NCBI GenBank assembly: GCA_905215625.1
Contig: CAJMQQ010000031.1
Coordinates: 1 to 32,838, forward strand
Direction of reading: 5' to 3'
From: an uncultured bacterium
GTDB lineage: Bacteria; Bacillota; Clostridia; Lachnospirales; Lachnospiraceae
DNA length: 32,838 nt
In this document: piece by piece, positions 24,418 to 32,838 of the stretch
How the letters are laid out: each line of letters opens with the position of its first letter
How positions within the stretch are numbered: position 1 is the first letter of the stretch
The notes under the pieces: model-generated
Databases searched by the model: none
The model's input: only the letters and a program-made list of their open reading frames with translations
Told to the model about the DNA's origin: nothing
Position numbers and translations under genes: made by a program

Positions 24418-24457
24418 CAGGGGCAGGTTTGACTTATACAAGTCAAATCTGCCCCTG
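24418..24457. repeat. 18-bp hairpin near the right end of the insertion sequence
   Basis: The arm at 24418-24435 pairs with 24440-24457 around a 4-base loop, with a single G/T mismatch. It is G+C rich (CAGGGGCAG/CTGCCCCTG outer part) and lies between the right terminus and the 13-bp hairpin. Confidence 0.7.
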
Positions 24458-24473
24458 TTTGGAACTATCATTT

Positions 24474-24487
24474 CCCGACAGTCCCCC
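24474..24487 (-). repeat. Right terminal inverted repeat of the insertion sequence
   Basis: CCCGACAGTCCCCC on the plus strand. Read outward-in it gives GGGGGACTGTCGGG, matching the left end with one extra A. Confidence 0.7.
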
Positions 24488-24496
24488 GTTTTTGTA

Positions 24497-24967
24497 TTAT
24501 GCTTCTTTTTTGTCTTTTTTCCAGAACATCAGCTTGTCTCTCAGACGCTTCTTCTTAGGAGCGGGCTGAATGGATTTGCCGCGGACACTCTTTAACTCGG
24601 TAATGTAAAGTCCGCTGATCACTACTTTTGCTTCGCTCTTAATTGGAAGAACCTGGTAAACTCTTTCATCCGCAATGAGGGTCATGATTTTCGGGCCAAC
24701 TTTCGCCTTTACAATCGGAAGCTTTGCCCAGCGCATATATTTTGGGGTCTGCTCATAAACCATCTTGGGAAGGCCGGATTCTTTGATTTTTAACTTCTTT
24801 TTGTCAATCACCAGGATTGAGACAGTCTGCTTGGCAGCTTCCATCATAGACTGGGATGCTTCCTGTTTCTTCTCCAGCTTACGTCCGAAGTAGTACAGCA
24901 CTCCCAGAATGATTGCGGCGATAAGCAGAACCCAGAGAATAACGTTTAAAATTAAATTCCAGTTCAT
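24497..24967 (-). CDS. Small membrane-anchored protein of unknown function, divergent from rpoB
   Basis: The 156-residue protein has one N-terminal membrane span (residues 5-27, ILNVILWVLLIAAIILGVLYYFG) and a basic soluble part that should face the cytoplasm, given its many lysines (KKKLKIKESGLPK and the KPKKKRLRDKLMFWKKDKKEA-like tail). The middle (LPIVKAKVGPKIMTLIADERVYQVLPIKSEAKVVISGLYI) is strand-rich and may be a small barrel. No named family is recognised. TTGGAGG lies 9 bases before the ATG. It is a single gene transcribed away from rpoB. The insertion sequence ends 9 bases after its stop codon and has probably replaced or displaced its natural terminator. Confidence 0.75.
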   Translation of the reverse strand: MNWNLILNVILWVLLIAAIILGVLYYFGRKLEKKQEASQSMMEAAKQTVSILVIDKKKLKIKESGLPKMVYEQTPKYMRWAKLPIVKAKVGPKIMTLIADERVYQVLPIKSEAKVVISGLYITELKSVRGKSIQPAPKKKRLRDKLMFWKKDKKEA

Positions 24968-25006
24968 CGGGCAATACCTCCAACAGTTTCCTTATGTATA
25001 GGTAAG

Positions 25007-25035
25007 AGTATACCATTTTTAATGAAAAAACGCAA
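25007..25035 (-). promoter_or_regulatory. Promoter of the small membrane protein gene
   Basis: On the minus strand TTGCGT (25035-25030), 17 bases, then TATACT (25012-25007) with TGG in front, an extended -10. It is divergent from the rpoB promoter, with about 30 bases between the -35 elements. Confidence 0.7.
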
Positions 25036-25065
25036 GTAAAAGTAAATTTTCTCTTAAGATTACGC

Positions 25066-25094
25066 TTGACAGCTTGACAACTGTATGGTAAACT
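25066..25094 (+). promoter_or_regulatory. Promoter of the rpoBC operon
   Basis: TTGACA (25066-25071), 17 bases, then TAAACT (25089-25094). A second TTGACA starts 8 bases later (25074) but is too close to the -10. The leader of about 90 bases contains a hairpin with GCAATT (25113-25118) pairing AATTGC (25135-25140). Confidence 0.8.
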
Positions 25095-25188
25095 GGAATG
25101 TGCACTATTGTGGCAATTTAGGCCTTTACGGGTCAATTGCGCCCAAAAATAAAACGTGAAAGAAAAAGAAAACAGGGGTGAAACGTCA

Positions 25189-28100
25189 ATGGAGAAAAGC
25201 AAGATGCGTCCGGTGCCGGCCGGTAAGAGCGTAAGAATGAGCTTCTCAGGACAGAAAGAAGTCTTAGAGATGCCAAACCTGATTGAGATTCAGAAAAACT
25301 CCTATCAGTGGTTCTTAGACGAAGGACTCAAGGAAGTGTTTGAAGACATCTCTCCGATTGCGGATTTTGCAGGCCATCTGAGCCTGGAATTTGTAGACTT
25401 TACATTATGTAAGGACGACATAAAGTACACCATCGAAGAGTGCAAAGAGAGGGACGCTACTTATGCAGCACCTTTAAAAGTAAGGGTGAGACTTTGCAAC
25501 AAAGATAAAGACGAAATCAATGAACACGAGATTTTCATGGGCGATCTTCCGCTTATGACTGACACAGGCTCTTTTGTTATTAACGGAGCAGAGCGAGTTA
25601 TCGTTAGCCAGTTGGTTCGTTCACCTGGCATCTACTACGGCATTGCACACGACAAAGTAGGTAAAGAACTGTATAGCGCTACAGTAATTCCGAACCGTGG
25701 CGCATGGCTGGAGTATGAGACGGATTCCAACGATATTTTCTACGTCCGTGTAGACCGTACCAGAAAAGTTCCGGTTACCGTTTTGATTCGTGCGCTGGGA
25801 TATGGTACAAATGCAGAAATTATCGACTTATTCGGTGAAGAACCGAAATTATTAGCCAGCTTTGGTAAGGATACTTCCGACAATTACCAGGATGGTTTGT
25901 TAGAGTTATATAAAAAGATCCGTCCGGGCGAACCGTTATCCGTTGATAGTGCAGAGAGTTTGCTCAACAGTATGTTCTTTGACCCCAGAAGATATGATTT
26001 GGCAAAAGTAGGCCGTTATAAATTTAATAAAAAACTGGCATTTAAGAATCGCATTAAAGGCCATACCCTGGCGGAAGATGTCGTTGACACCACCACCGGA
26101 GAGATTCTGGCAGAGGCCGGCACCAAGCTGGATAAGGAAATGGCAGATAAGATTCAGAATGCAGCAGTTCCATTTGTATGGATTGAAGGACCGGAGCGCA
26201 AGCAGAAGGTACTGTCCAACATGATGGTAGACCTGGCTTCCTATGTTTCCTTTGATCCAGAAGAAGTTGGAGTTACAGAATTAGTTTACTACCCGGTACT
26301 GGAAGCTATCCTGTCAGAAGTTGGAACTTCTGACGAAGAGGAATTAAAGGCGGCAATCCGCCGCAGCATCCATGAGCTGATTCCAAAGCACATTACCAAG
26401 GAAGATATTTTAGCTTCCATTAACTACAATATGCATCTGGAGCAGGAAATCGGTACTGCAGATGACATTGACCATCTGGGCAACCGTCGTATCCGTGCAG
26501 TAGGTGAGCTGCTTCAGAACCAGTACCGTATCGGTCTGTCCCGTATGGAACGTGTGGTAAGAGAACGTATGACAACCCAGGATATGGAAGGAATTACTCC
26601 ACAGTCCTTAATCAATATCAAGCCAGTAACTGCAGCAGTGAAGGAGTTCTTCGGAAGTTCCCAGCTGTCCCAGTTCATGGATCAGAACAACCCGCTGGCT
26701 GAGCTGACCCACAAGAGACGTCTTTCCGCATTAGGTCCTGGCGGTTTGTCCAGAGATCGTGCCGGATTCGAGGTTCGAGACGTACACTACACCCATTACG
26801 GACGTATGTGCCCGATCGAGACGCCTGAGGGACCGAACATCGGTCTGATCAACTCCCTTGCAACCTATGCAAGAGTAAATGAATACGGATTTATCGAAGC
26901 GCCTTACCGCGTTCTGGACAAATCCGATCCATTAAATCCAATTGTAACTGACGAAGTCGTATACCTGACTGCTGACGAAGAAGATAACTTCGTCGTTGCA
27001 CAGGCAAACGAACCGTTAGACGCAGAAGGCCACTTCATCAACAACAACGTTTCCGGACGTTTCAGAGAAGAAACTTCTGCATTCCAGAAAAAAGCCATTG
27101 ACCTGATGGACGTTTCCCCGAAGATGGTATTCTCTGTGGCAACTTCCATGATTCCGTTCCTGGAGAACGACGACGCAAACCGTGCGCTGATGGGTTCCAA
27201 CATGCAGCGTCAGGCAGTGCCGCTGTTATCTACCGAGGCGCCAGTAGTTGGTACCGGTATTGAGAATAAGGCAGCAGTTGACTCCGGCGTGTGCGTAGTG
27301 GCAAAAAATGCCGGTGTGGTAGAGAGATCTGCTTCTAATGAGATTATCATTAAGAGAGACTCTGACGGCAACAAGGATGTATATCATCTGACCAAATTTA
27401 AGAGAAGCAACCAGTCCAACTGCTACAACCAGAAGCCGATTGTATTTAAGGGCAACCATGTACAGGCTGGCGAAGTTATCGCAGACGGCCCATCCACTTC
27501 CAAGGGCGAAATCGCTCTGGGCAAGAACCCGTTAATCGGATTCATGACCTGGGAAGGCTACAACTACGAGGATGCGGTTCTGTTAAGCGAACGTCTGGTA
27601 CAGGAAGACGTTTATACCTCTGTTCATATTGAAGAATACGAGGCAGAAGCCCGCGATACCAAGTTAGGACCGGAAGAGATTACTAGAGACGTTCCTGGCG
27701 TAGGCGAGGATGCATTAAAAGACCTGGATGAGAGAGGTATTATTCGTATCGGTGCAGAAGTACGCGCCGGCGATATTCTGGTTGGAAAGGTAACTCCAAA
27801 GGGAGAGACCGAACTGACTGCAGAAGAGAGACTGCTTCGCGCAATCTTCGGTGAGAAGGCAAGAGAAGTCCGCGATACTTCCTTAAAAGTACCTCATGGC
27901 GCATATGGTATCATTGTAGACGCCAAGGTGTTTACCAGAGAAAACGGAGACGAGCTGTCTCCTGGTGTAAACGAGACTGTCCGTATTTATATTGCACAGA
28001 AGAGAAAGATTTCTGTAGGCGATAAGATGGCAGGACGTCATGGTAACAAGGGTGTCGTTTCCCGTGTACTTCCGGTAGAAGATATGCCATTCCTTCCAAA

Positions 28101-29076
28101 TGGCCGTCCATTAGATATCGTACTGAATCCTCTGGGCGTACCTTCCCGTATGAACATCGGACAGGTGCTGGAGATTCACTTGAGCCTTGCTGCCAAGGCA
28201 TTAGGCTTTAACATTGCAACTCCGGTCTTTGATGGCGCAAACGAGAACGACATCATGGATACTCTGGATATTGCAAATGACTATGTAAATGGAACCTGGG
28301 AAGAATTCCAGGAAAAATATAAAGATGTACTGGATCAGGGCGTTATGGATTACCTGGGAAGCCACTTAGAGCACCGCGCTCTCTGGAAGGGCGTACCGCT
28401 GTCCAGAGACGGTAAGGTTCGTCTGCGTGACGGACGTACCGGCGAGTATTTCGACAGCCCGGTTACTATCGGACATATGCACTACTTAAAGCTGCATCAT
28501 CTGGTAGACGATAAGATCCATGCACGTTCCACCGGCCCATACTCCTTAGTAACCCAGCAGCCTCTGGGTGGTAAAGCCCAGTTCGGCGGCCAGCGTTTCG
28601 GAGAGATGGAGGTTTGGGCTCTGGAGGCATATGGTGCATCCTATACCCTTCAGGAGATCCTGACCGTGAAGTCCGATGACGTTGTAGGACGTGTAAAGAC
28701 CTACGAGGCAATCATCAAGGGCGAGAACATTCCGGAGCCGGGTATTCCGGAGTCCTTCAAGGTGCTTTTAAAAGAGCTTCAGTCCTTAGGATTGGACGTA
28801 AGGGTGCTGCGTGAGGACAATACGGAAGTTGAAATGACAGAAAACATTGATTACGGCGATACCGATTTACGCTCTATTATCGAAGGAGACCGTCACAGCC
28901 GCCAGGATGAGTCTTTTGGCAGCTATGGTTACCAGGAGCAGGAGTTCAAGGATAATGAACTGGTTGCCGTTGAAGATGACTATGTAGAAGATTCTGATGC
29001 AGACGGGGAGTTGGATCTGGATTTCGGTGACAGCTTCGATGCAGACGATGCTTCTGATTTTGAAGATAACGAATAG
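25189..29076 (+). CDS. rpoB: DNA-directed RNA polymerase subunit beta
   Basis: RpoB is the second-largest catalytic subunit of RNA polymerase. The 1295-residue product is full length. The rifampicin-binding cluster reads SSQLSQFMDQNNPLAELTHKRRLSALGPGG with the usual Asp, His and Ser at the main resistance positions, so it looks rifampicin sensitive. RAGFEVRDVHYTHYGRMCPIETPEGPNIG, GDKMAGRHGNKGVVS and QPLGGKAQFGGQRFGEMEVWALEAYGA are the conserved catalytic and clamp regions. The C-terminal tail is very acidic (Asp/Glu over about 35 residues). I chose the ATG at 25189, 8 bases after AGGGGTG; an upstream GTG at 25156 lacks a site. It has its own promoter, and no rplJ-rplL genes lie directly before it. 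rpoC follows after 15 bases. Confidence 0.98.
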   Translation: MEKSKMRPVPAGKSVRMSFSGQKEVLEMPNLIEIQKNSYQWFLDEGLKEVFEDISPIADFAGHLSLEFVDFTLCKDDIKYTIEECKERDATYAAPLKVRVRLCNKDKDEINEHEIFMGDLPLMTDTGSFVINGAERVIVSQLVRSPGIYYGIAHDKVGKELYSATVIPNRGAWLEYETDSNDIFYVRVDRTRKVPVTVLIRALGYGTNAEIIDLFGEEPKLLASFGKDTSDNYQDGLLELYKKIRPGEPLSVDSAESLLNSMFFDPRRYDLAKVGRYKFNKKLAFKNRIKGHTLAEDVVDTTTGEILAEAGTKLDKEMADKIQNAAVPFVWIEGPERKQKVLSNMMVDLASYVSFDPEEVGVTELVYYPVLEAILSEVGTSDEEELKAAIRRSIHELIPKHITKEDILASINYNMHLEQEIGTADDIDHLGNRRIRAVGELLQNQYRIGLSRMERVVRERMTTQDMEGITPQSLINIKPVTAAVKEFFGSSQLSQFMDQNNPLAELTHKRRLSALGPGGLSRDRAGFEVRDVHYTHYGRMCPIETPEGPNIGLINSLATYARVNEYGFIEAPYRVLDKSDPLNPIVTDEVVYLTADEEDNFVVAQANEPLDAEGHFINNNVSGRFREETSAFQKKAIDLMDVSPKMVFSVATSMIPFLENDDANRALMGSNMQRQAVPLLSTEAPVVGTGIENKAAVDSGVCVVAKNAGVVERSASNEIIIKRDSDGNKDVYHLTKFKRSNQSNCYNQKPIVFKGNHVQAGEVIADGPSTSKGEIALGKNPLIGFMTWEGYNYEDAVLLSERLVQEDVYTSVHIEEYEAEARDTKLGPEEITRDVPGVGEDALKDLDERGIIRIGAEVRAGDILVGKVTPKGETELTAEERLLRAIFGEKAREVRDTSLKVPHGAYGIIVDAKVFTRENGDELSPGVNETVRIYIAQKRKISVGDKMAGRHGNKGVVSRVLPVEDMPFLPNGRPLDIVLNPLGVPSRMNIGQVLEIHLSLAAKALGFNIATPVFDGANENDIMDTLDIANDYVNGTWEEFQEKYKDVLDQGVMDYLGSHLEHRALWKGVPLSRDGKVRLRDGRTGEYFDSPVTIGHMHYLKLHHLVDDKIHARSTGPYSLVTQQPLGGKAQFGGQRFGEMEVWALEAYGASYTLQEILTVKSDDVVGRVKTYEAIIKGENIPEPGIPESFKVLLKELQSLGLDVRVLREDNTEVEMTENIDYGDTDLRSIIEGDRHSRQDESFGSYGYQEQEFKDNELVAVEDDYVEDSDADGELDLDFGDSFDADDASDFEDNE

Positions 29077-29091
29077 GAGGGAGTACCGCTC

Positions 29092-32000
29092 ATGCCAGAG
29101 ACAAATGAAACTTATCAGCCGTTGACTTTTGATGCAATTAAAATCGGCCTGGCTTCTCCGGAAAAGATTTTGGAGTGGTCCCACGGCGAGGTAAAGAAGC
29201 CGGAGACCATCAACTATAGAACCTTAAAGCCGGAAAAAGACGGCCTGTTCTGCGAGAGAATCTTTGGACCAACCAAGGATTGGGAGTGTCATTGCGGCAA
29301 ATATAAAAAGATTCGTTACAAAGGCGTCATCTGTGACCGCTGTGGTGTAGAGGTAACGAAAGCAAGTGTTCGTAGAGAGCGGGTAGGCCATATTGCCCTG
29401 GCCGCTCCCGTATCCCATATCTGGTACTTTAAGGGAATCCCCAGCCGTATGGGATTAATCCTGGACATTTCTCCAAGAACTCTGGAGAAAGTCTTGTACT
29501 TTGCATCTTATATCGTATTAGATCCAGGCCAGACCAGCCTCCAGTACAAGCAGGTTCTGTCTGAAAAGGAATACAGAGAAGAGATCGATAAGTACGGCTA
29601 CGGCGCATTCCGCGCAGGAATGGGTGCAGAAGCCATCCAGGAAATCCTGAAAGCCATTGATTTGGAGAAGGATTCCGCAGATTTAAGAAAGCAGTTAAAA
29701 GAAGCTACCGGTCAGAAGCGGGCACGTATTATTAAGCGTCTGGAAGTAGTAGAAGCATTCCGCAACTCCGGCAATAAGCCAGAGTGGATGATTATGACTG
29801 TGATTCCGGTAATTCCTCCGGATATCCGTCCGATGGTACAGTTGGACGGCGGTCGTTTTGCAACTTCTGACTTAAACGACCTGTACAGAAGAATTATTAA
29901 CCGTAACAACCGTCTGGCACGTCTTCTGGAGCTTGGCGCTCCGGACATCATTGTCCGCAACGAGAAGCGTATGCTTCAGGAAGCAGTAGACGCCCTGATT
30001 GACAACGGCCGCCGTGGAAGACCAGTAACTGGCCCAGGCAACCGTGCATTAAAGTCCTTATCCGATATGTTAAAGGGTAAGCAGGGACGTTTCCGTCAGA
30101 ACCTGTTAGGTAAGCGTGTTGACTACTCCGGACGTTCCGTTATCGTAGTAGGACCAGAATTAAAGATTTACCAGTGTGGTCTTCCAAAGGAAATGGCAAT
30201 CGAGCTGTTTAAGCCGTTCGTTATGAAAGAGCTGGTTTCTAATGGAACTGCCCACAACATTAAAAATGCAAAGAAGATGGTTGAGCGTCTGCAGCCAGAG
30301 GTCTGGGACGTATTAGAGGATGTAATTAAAGAGCATCCGGTTATGTTAAACCGTGCTCCTACCCTGCATCGTCTGGGCATCCAGGCATTTGAGCCGATCC
30401 TGGTAGAAGGTAAGGCAATTAAGCTGCATCCACTTGTTTGTACTGCATTTAACGCAGACTTTGACGGTGACCAGATGGCAGTCCATCTGCCGCTGTCTGT
30501 AGAGGCACAGGCAGAGTGCCGTTTCATGCTTCTTTCTCCAAACAACCTGTTAAAGCCTTCTGATGGCGGCCCTGTAGCCGTTCCATCTCAGGATATGGTT
30601 CTTGGTATTTACTACCTGACCCAGGAAAGACCTGGAGCAGTAGGCGAGGGCATGATGTTCAAGAGCGTTAACGAGGCGATTTTGGCTTATGAAAATAAGG
30701 CTGTTACCCTGCATTCCAGAGTAAAGGTAAGAATGCAGAAAACCATGCCGGATGGAACTGTAAAAACCGGTATTGTAGAGTCTACAGTAGGACGTTTCAT
30801 TTTCAATGAAATCGTACCTCAGGATTTAGGCTTTGTAGACAGAAGCATTGAAGGCAATGAACTGCTGCTGGAGGTTGACTTCCATGTCGGCAAAAAGCAG
30901 TTAAAGCAGATTCTGGAAAAGGTTATCAACGTACATGGCGCAACCCAGACCGCGGTAACTCTGGATGATATTAAGGCAATCGGCTACAAGTATTCTACCA
31001 GAGCAGCTATGACGGTATCCATTTCCGATATGACCGTACCGGCTTCTAAGAAGCAGTTAATTGCAGATGCACAAGCAACGGTTGATAAGATTGCAAAGAA
31101 CTTCCGCCGTGGTTTAATCACAGAGGAAGAGCGTTATAAAGAAGTAATCGAAACCTGGAAGAATACGGACGACCAGCTGACCCATGATCTGCTGACCGGC
31201 CTGGATAAGTACAACAATATCTACATGATGGCTGACTCCGGTGCGCGTGGTTCTGATAAGCAGATTAAGCAGTTAGCAGGTATGCGTGGATTGATGGCCG
31301 ATACAACCGGACACACTATCGAACTGCCGATTAAGTCTAATTTCCGTGAAGGTCTGGACGTACTGGAGTACTTCATCTCCGCTCATGGTGCGCGTAAAGG
31401 TCTGTCCGATACCGCGCTTCGTACCGCGGACTCTGGTTACCTGACCAGACGTCTGGTAGACGTTTCCCAGGACTTAATTGTCCGCGAGACAGACTGCTGC
31501 GAAGGCAAAGAGATTCCATTCATGGAAATCAAGGCATTCACAGACGGACAGGAGACTATCGAGAGTCTGGAAGAGCGTCTGACCGGTCGTTATATTGCAG
31601 AGACTATTACCGATCCAGACACAGGAGAAGTAGTTGTAAAAGCAAACCATATGTGTACGCCAAAGCGTGCTGCAGCCGTTATGAAGGTATTAAAGAAGCT
31701 GGGCAGAGATTCTGTTAAGATTCGTACCGTATTAAGCTGTAAGTCCCATATTGGTGTATGTGCAAAGTGCTACGGCGCTAACATGGCAACTGGCCAGCCT
31801 GTACAGGTAGGCGAAGCAGTTGGTATCATTGCGGCTCAGTCTATCGGTGAGCCTGGTACACAGCTTACCATGCGTACCTTCCATACCGGCGGCGTTGCGG
31901 GCGGCGATATTACCCAGGGTCTTCCCCGTGTCGAGGAGCTTTTCGAGGCACGTAAGCCGAAGGGACTTGCAATTATCTCCGAATTTGGCGGCGTAGTTGC

Positions 32001-32736
32001 AATCAAAGATACCAAGAAGAAACGTGAAATTACAATTACAGACAATGAGACTGGCAACTCCAAGACCTATCTGATTCCTTACGGTTCCAGAATTAAGGTT
32101 CAGGACGGCCAGGTACTGGAAGCTGGTGACGAGCTGACAGAAGGTAGCGTAAATCCACACGACATCTTAAAAATTAAGGGCGTTCGTGCAGTACAGGATT
32201 ATATGCTTCAGGAAGTACAGCGTGTATACCGTCTCCAGGGTGTAGAAATCAACGACAAGCACGTTGAGATGATTGTTCGTCAGATGTTAAAGAAGATCAA
32301 GATCGAGGAAAGCGGCGACAGCGATGTGCTGCCAGGCGTATCCATGGACGTCCTGGACTTCAATGACATGAACGAAAAGCTGATTGCAGAAGGCAAAAAG
32401 CCGGCAGAAGGCAAGCAGGTTATGCTGGGTATCACCAAGGCATCTCTGGCAACTGATTCCTTCTTATCTGCAGCATCCTTCCAGGAGACTACCAAGGTTC
32501 TGACCGAGGCAGCCATCAATGGCAAGGTTGATAAGCTGATTGGCTTAAAGGAGAACGTAATCATCGGTAAGCTGATTCCTGCCGGAACCGGTATGAAGCG
32601 CTACCGCGATGTCCGCCTGAGTACAGACGAGGGCGAAAGCCTTGGCTACATGGACGAAGATGAAATTTTAAGACCAGTTAACATTGAACCGGAAGACGCA
32701 GAAGAAGTGCTGAATCTGGACGAAGATGAAATCTAA
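29092..32736 (+). CDS. rpoC: DNA-directed RNA polymerase subunit beta'
   Basis: RpoC is the largest subunit of RNA polymerase and holds the catalytic magnesium. The absolutely conserved NADFDGDQMAVH is at residues 454-465, with Asp456, Asp458 and Asp460 binding the metal. The N-terminal zinc site (WECHCGKYK ... CDRCGVEV), the second zinc site (SCKSHIGVCAKCYG), the bridge helix region (MADSGARGSDKQIKQLAGMRGLM) and the trigger-loop region (GEPGTQLTMRTFHTGG) are all present. Length is 1214 aa and it ends within the window. AGGAGGGAG lies 8 bases before the ATG. It is co-transcribed with rpoB. The only structure after the stop codon is the palindrome at 32758-32804. Confidence 0.98.
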   Translation: MPETNETYQPLTFDAIKIGLASPEKILEWSHGEVKKPETINYRTLKPEKDGLFCERIFGPTKDWECHCGKYKKIRYKGVICDRCGVEVTKASVRRERVGHIALAAPVSHIWYFKGIPSRMGLILDISPRTLEKVLYFASYIVLDPGQTSLQYKQVLSEKEYREEIDKYGYGAFRAGMGAEAIQEILKAIDLEKDSADLRKQLKEATGQKRARIIKRLEVVEAFRNSGNKPEWMIMTVIPVIPPDIRPMVQLDGGRFATSDLNDLYRRIINRNNRLARLLELGAPDIIVRNEKRMLQEAVDALIDNGRRGRPVTGPGNRALKSLSDMLKGKQGRFRQNLLGKRVDYSGRSVIVVGPELKIYQCGLPKEMAIELFKPFVMKELVSNGTAHNIKNAKKMVERLQPEVWDVLEDVIKEHPVMLNRAPTLHRLGIQAFEPILVEGKAIKLHPLVCTAFNADFDGDQMAVHLPLSVEAQAECRFMLLSPNNLLKPSDGGPVAVPSQDMVLGIYYLTQERPGAVGEGMMFKSVNEAILAYENKAVTLHSRVKVRMQKTMPDGTVKTGIVESTVGRFIFNEIVPQDLGFVDRSIEGNELLLEVDFHVGKKQLKQILEKVINVHGATQTAVTLDDIKAIGYKYSTRAAMTVSISDMTVPASKKQLIADAQATVDKIAKNFRRGLITEEERYKEVIETWKNTDDQLTHDLLTGLDKYNNIYMMADSGARGSDKQIKQLAGMRGLMADTTGHTIELPIKSNFREGLDVLEYFISAHGARKGLSDTALRTADSGYLTRRLVDVSQDLIVRETDCCEGKEIPFMEIKAFTDGQETIESLEERLTGRYIAETITDPDTGEVVVKANHMCTPKRAAAVMKVLKKLGRDSVKIRTVLSCKSHIGVCAKCYGANMATGQPVQVGEAVGIIAAQSIGEPGTQLTMRTFHTGGVAGGDITQGLPRVEELFEARKPKGLAIISEFGGVVAIKDTKKKREITITDNETGNSKTYLIPYGSRIKVQDGQVLEAGDELTEGSVNPHDILKIKGVRAVQDYMLQEVQRVYRLQGVEINDKHVEMIVRQMLKKIKIEESGDSDVLPGVSMDVLDFNDMNEKLIAEGKKPAEGKQVMLGITKASLATDSFLSAASFQETTKVLTEAAINGKVDKLIGLKENVIIGKLIPAGTGMKRYRDVRLSTDEGESLGYMDEDEILRPVNIEPEDAEEVLNLDEDEI

Positions 32737-32757
32737 ATAAAAGAAAAGTCAATGAAT

Positions 32758-32804
32758 GGGAGTGTCGCAAAATCATCCATAATGGATGATTGAGCGGCAC
32801 TTCC
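32758..32804. repeat. Long imperfect palindrome after rpoC
   Basis: AATCATCCAT (32771-32780) and ATGGATGATT (32782-32791) pair perfectly around one base. Outer arms GGGAGTGTCGC (32758-32768) and GCGGCACTTCC (32794-32804) extend the stem with mismatches. There is no T tract, so it is an atypical terminator; a structured end of another mobile element is the alternative. The window ends 34 bases later. Confidence 0.6.
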
Positions 32805-32838
32805 GCTTGTTATAGACAAAAATCCGGCCTCCTCTCTA

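Larger units (their letters stand above)
22414..24487 (-). mobile_element. IS1182-family insertion sequence
   Basis: A 2.07-kb element bounded by short inverted termini and carrying one full-length transposase on the minus strand. The ends abut neighbouring genes closely: 9 bases from the stop codon of the coiled-coil gene and 9 bases from the stop codon of the small membrane protein gene. No target-site duplication is evident. Internal hairpins lie at both ends outside the transposase gene. The element looks intact and recent, because the transposase has no frameshift or stop. Confidence 0.82.

Noticed and set aside
24343..24471. 43-residue N-terminal extension of the transposase
   Set aside because: It is translated from two perfect hairpins and has no ribosome site; the family start is at 24342.
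22405..24496. Target-site duplication around the insertion sequence
   Set aside because: The flanking bases (AAATA on the left, GTTTTTG on the right) show no direct repeat.
26640..26790. Possible rifampicin-resistance changes in RpoB
   Set aside because: The Asp, His and Ser at the main resistance positions are all wild type.
30168..30545. Long antisense ORFs inside rpoB and rpoC
   Set aside because: They are shadows of strongly biased codon use in conserved genes, with no start signals or recognisable domains.
1..32838. CRISPR array, tRNA or rRNA genes, reverse transcriptase or retron
   Set aside because: No regularly spaced repeats, no cloverleaf or rRNA-like sequence and no YxDD-type polymerase gene were seen on either strand.

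Overview
The window reads as a chromosomal segment of an anaerobic, endospore-forming member of the Clostridia, most likely Lachnospiraceae. This is inferred from the spoIIR gene, the style of RpoB/RpoC, strong AGGAGG ribosome sites, moderate G+C with A+T-rich promoters, and several membrane proteins of types common in that family. No species is claimed. Twenty-two genes are called; rpoC is complete just before the right edge.

Left part (1-8772), housekeeping and accessory single genes: a zinc-dependent phospholipase C-like protein (minus strand), an AGCS sodium:amino-acid symporter, a CaCA-type cation antiporter behind a yybP-ykoY manganese riboswitch with its own promoter and overlapping terminator, a cyclophilin, a GNAT acetyltransferase, a membrane-anchored protein of unknown function, a YesL-like membrane protein, ispE (isoprenoid synthesis) and a GntR/FCD regulator.

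Middle part (8773-16184): a self-contained multidrug-efflux locus. A TetR regulator sits behind a promoter bracketed by two copies of an inverted-repeat operator. It is followed by an RND adaptor, an RND pump and two tandem TolC-like proteins, which is notable for a bacterium expected to have one membrane. SpoIIR (minus strand) overlaps the end of this operon. The operon ddl-murI-ywiB-like follows (peptidoglycan precursors) and ends in a clear terminator.

Right-middle part (19353-24487): a visibly A+T-richer three-gene cassette. It encodes a nitrilase-fold protein with an intact Glu-Lys-Cys triad plus extra N- and C-terminal regions, a winged-helix protein, and an all-helical coiled-coil protein. 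It has its own promoter and directly abuts an IS1182-family insertion sequence. None of the three is a recognised system, and this is the best candidate here for something undescribed; a role in defence or genetic conflict is inference only.

Right part (24488-32838): a small membrane protein gene divergent from rpoB, then rpoB-rpoC with a consensus promoter. An imperfect palindrome at the right edge may be the operon terminator or the start of another element. No rRNA, tRNA or CRISPR array was seen.
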